From the NCBI GenBank assembly GCA_903957465.1, contig CAJBPJ010000157.1, positions 1-5,355 of the forward strand: 5,355 bases of DNA. Direction: 5' to 3'. Each line of letters begins with the position of its first letter. The stretch's first letter is position 1. The stretch is from an uncultured Opitutia bacterium (GTDB lineage Bacteria; Verrucomicrobiota; Verrucomicrobiia; Opitutales; UBA953). The notes beneath the pieces were generated by a model, which searched no databases, was not told the DNA's origin, and was given only the letters and a program-made list of their open reading frames with translations. A program made the position numbers and the translations under genes. Of the stretch, positions 4,679 through 5,355 are shown piece after piece.

Positions 4679-4721
4679 CCAGCTTCCCGCTTGCCCCTTC
4701 CTGCTCCGCGCTTCGCGCGGC
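4679..4721 (-). repeat. Inverted copy (E) of the roughly 45-nt unit, next to the oxidoreductase stop
   Basis: Read on the minus strand it begins with G, then CCGCGC-GAA-GCGCGG (4720-4706), followed by AGCAGGAAGGGGCAAGCGGG and AAGCTGG. It matches copy C at 3320-3365 apart from one short deletion and a few substitutions, but in opposite orientation. It begins 3 bp after the oxidoreductase stop codon, so its hairpin would lie in that mRNA's 3' end and might act as a terminator. Confidence 0.85.
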
Positions 4722-4724
4722 TGC

Positions 4725-5355
4725 TCAGCACTGCTTCACCTTAACCCATTGTTTCGTGCGGGCGGACTCGAGGACTGCGTCGCAGACATACTGGGTGCCG
4801 AGAGCGTGACGGAAGTCCGGGTAGGCCTTGGGAGCCTTTGGATCGTCGAGGCTCTTGAGGAACTCAGCGAGGGCGTGGGTGAAAGAGTGCTCGTAACCAA
4901 TGCAGAGGCCGGGGACCCACCAATTACCGGAGTACGGATGGTCGCCGTCGGACGTGTGGATGCTGGCCCAACCGCGACGGTCGCCCGGAACGGCGTGGTC
5001 GAAGTAGTTGAGACGATTGAGATCATGCAGATCCCACTGGAGTGACTTGTGTTCGCCGTTGATTTCAAAGGTGTAGAGCGCCTTGTGACCACGGGCGTAG
5101 CGCGTGGATTCGAACTGGGCGATCGAGCCGTTGGCGAAGCGACACAGGAAAATGGCGGCGTCGTCGATGGTGACAGCCTGCTTCTTGCCTGTGGCGGTGT
5201 GGACGCGCTCCTTGATGAACGTCTCGGTGATCGCGGAGACCTCAGTGATGTCACCGTTGATCCAGCGGGCCGTGTCGATGCAGTGCGCGAGCAGGTCGCC
5301 CGTCACGCCGGAGCCGGCGGCGGCGGCGTCGAGGCGCCAGAGACCCGCGCCGCCC
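4725..5355 (-). CDS. Gfo/Idh/MocA family oxidoreductase, C-terminal 209 residues (N-terminus beyond window)
   Basis: The frame is open from the right edge to TGA at 4727-4725. It covers the C-terminal alpha/beta domain of an NAD(P)-dependent sugar or inositol-type dehydrogenase. The Rossmann domain and the EKP motif lie outside the window. Visible residue numbering starts at 5354. LWRLD at 5-9 leads to GDLLAHCIDTARW at 19-31, where Asp20 and His24 are the usual catalytic pair. DDAAIFLCRFANGSIAQFES at 64-83 is the standard substrate-domain strand pair. HPYSGNWW at 139-146 and GYEHSF at 153-158 are typical of the larger sugar dehydrogenases of this family. The full protein is probably about 370-400 residues. 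The GTG at 5306 is not the start, because homology continues upstream of it. The sequence is more GC-rich than the DUF3800 gene. It probably oxidises a sugar or derivative in the cytoplasm; the substrate is unknown. Confidence 0.92.
   Translation of the reverse strand, partial: GGAGLWRLDAAAAGSGVTGDLLAHCIDTARWINGDITEVSAITETFIKERVHTATGKKQAVTIDDAAIFLCRFANGSIAQFESTRYARGHKALYTFEINGEHKSLQWDLHDLNRLNYFDHAVPGDRRGWASIHTSDGDHPYSGNWWVPGLCIGYEHSFTHALAEFLKSLDDPKAPKAYPDFRHALGTQYVCDAVLESARTKQWVKVKQC

Noticed and set aside
3189..4721. Insertion sequence with the DUF3800 protein as transposase
   Set aside because: DUF3800 is not a known transposase family, and no clean terminal inverted repeats with target-site duplication were found. 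Only a repeat-bounded segment can be claimed.
4671..5045. A 124-codon plus-strand frame
   Set aside because: It is antisense to the Gfo/Idh/MocA gene and starts inside the repeat next to its stop, so it is a shadow of the real gene.
5304..5306. GTG as the start of the oxidoreductase
   Set aside because: Family-like sequence (LWRLD and following) continues in frame upstream to the window edge, so this is an internal Val codon.

Overview
The window looks like chromosomal DNA of a Gram-negative heterotroph that degrades polysaccharides. The reasons are a secreted GH43-like beta-propeller protein, a Gfo/Idh/MocA sugar-type dehydrogenase, a REP-associated tyrosine transposase, and intergenic DNA packed with short GC-rich palindromes. 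I would guess Verrucomicrobiota (Opitutae-like), but that is a general impression and no marker gene proves it.

Layout. Positions 1-848 (minus strand) hold most of a REP-associated tyrosine transposase (RAYT) whose C-terminus runs off the left edge. Its 5' end faces a 27-bp perfect inverted repeat (914-979), probably its cognate palindrome, flanked by short iterated ATTCCTAC motifs. A histone-deacetylase-family hydrolase (1078-1959, plus) diverges from the RAYT. It converges, across a 38-bp gap, on a secreted GH43-like protein (1998-3134, minus). Positions 3135-3730 are mostly a dense mosaic of short repeats: GACTAAR heptamers, small GC palindromes, a roughly 45-nt recurring unit and an exact 25-bp direct repeat. 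A DUF3800 gene follows (3731-4342, plus), then a second non-coding stretch (4343-4724) with a hairpin, a 9-bp minisatellite, more direct repeats and an inverted copy of the roughly 45-nt unit. That copy ends 3 bp from the stop codon of a Gfo/Idh/MocA oxidoreductase (4725-5355, minus) whose N-terminus lies beyond the right edge.

How the parts relate. No clear operon is visible, because adjacent genes are divergent, convergent or separated by repeats. The GH43-like protein and the oxidoreductase fit a carbohydrate-use theme. The RAYT with its palindrome and the repeat-flanked DUF3800 gene look like accessory DNA. The most unusual object is the repeat-bounded DUF3800 segment (about 3189-4721). 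It shares repeat families on both sides, partly inverted, and could be a cassette that moved or assembled through repeats. That mobility is inference; the repeats themselves can be read directly.
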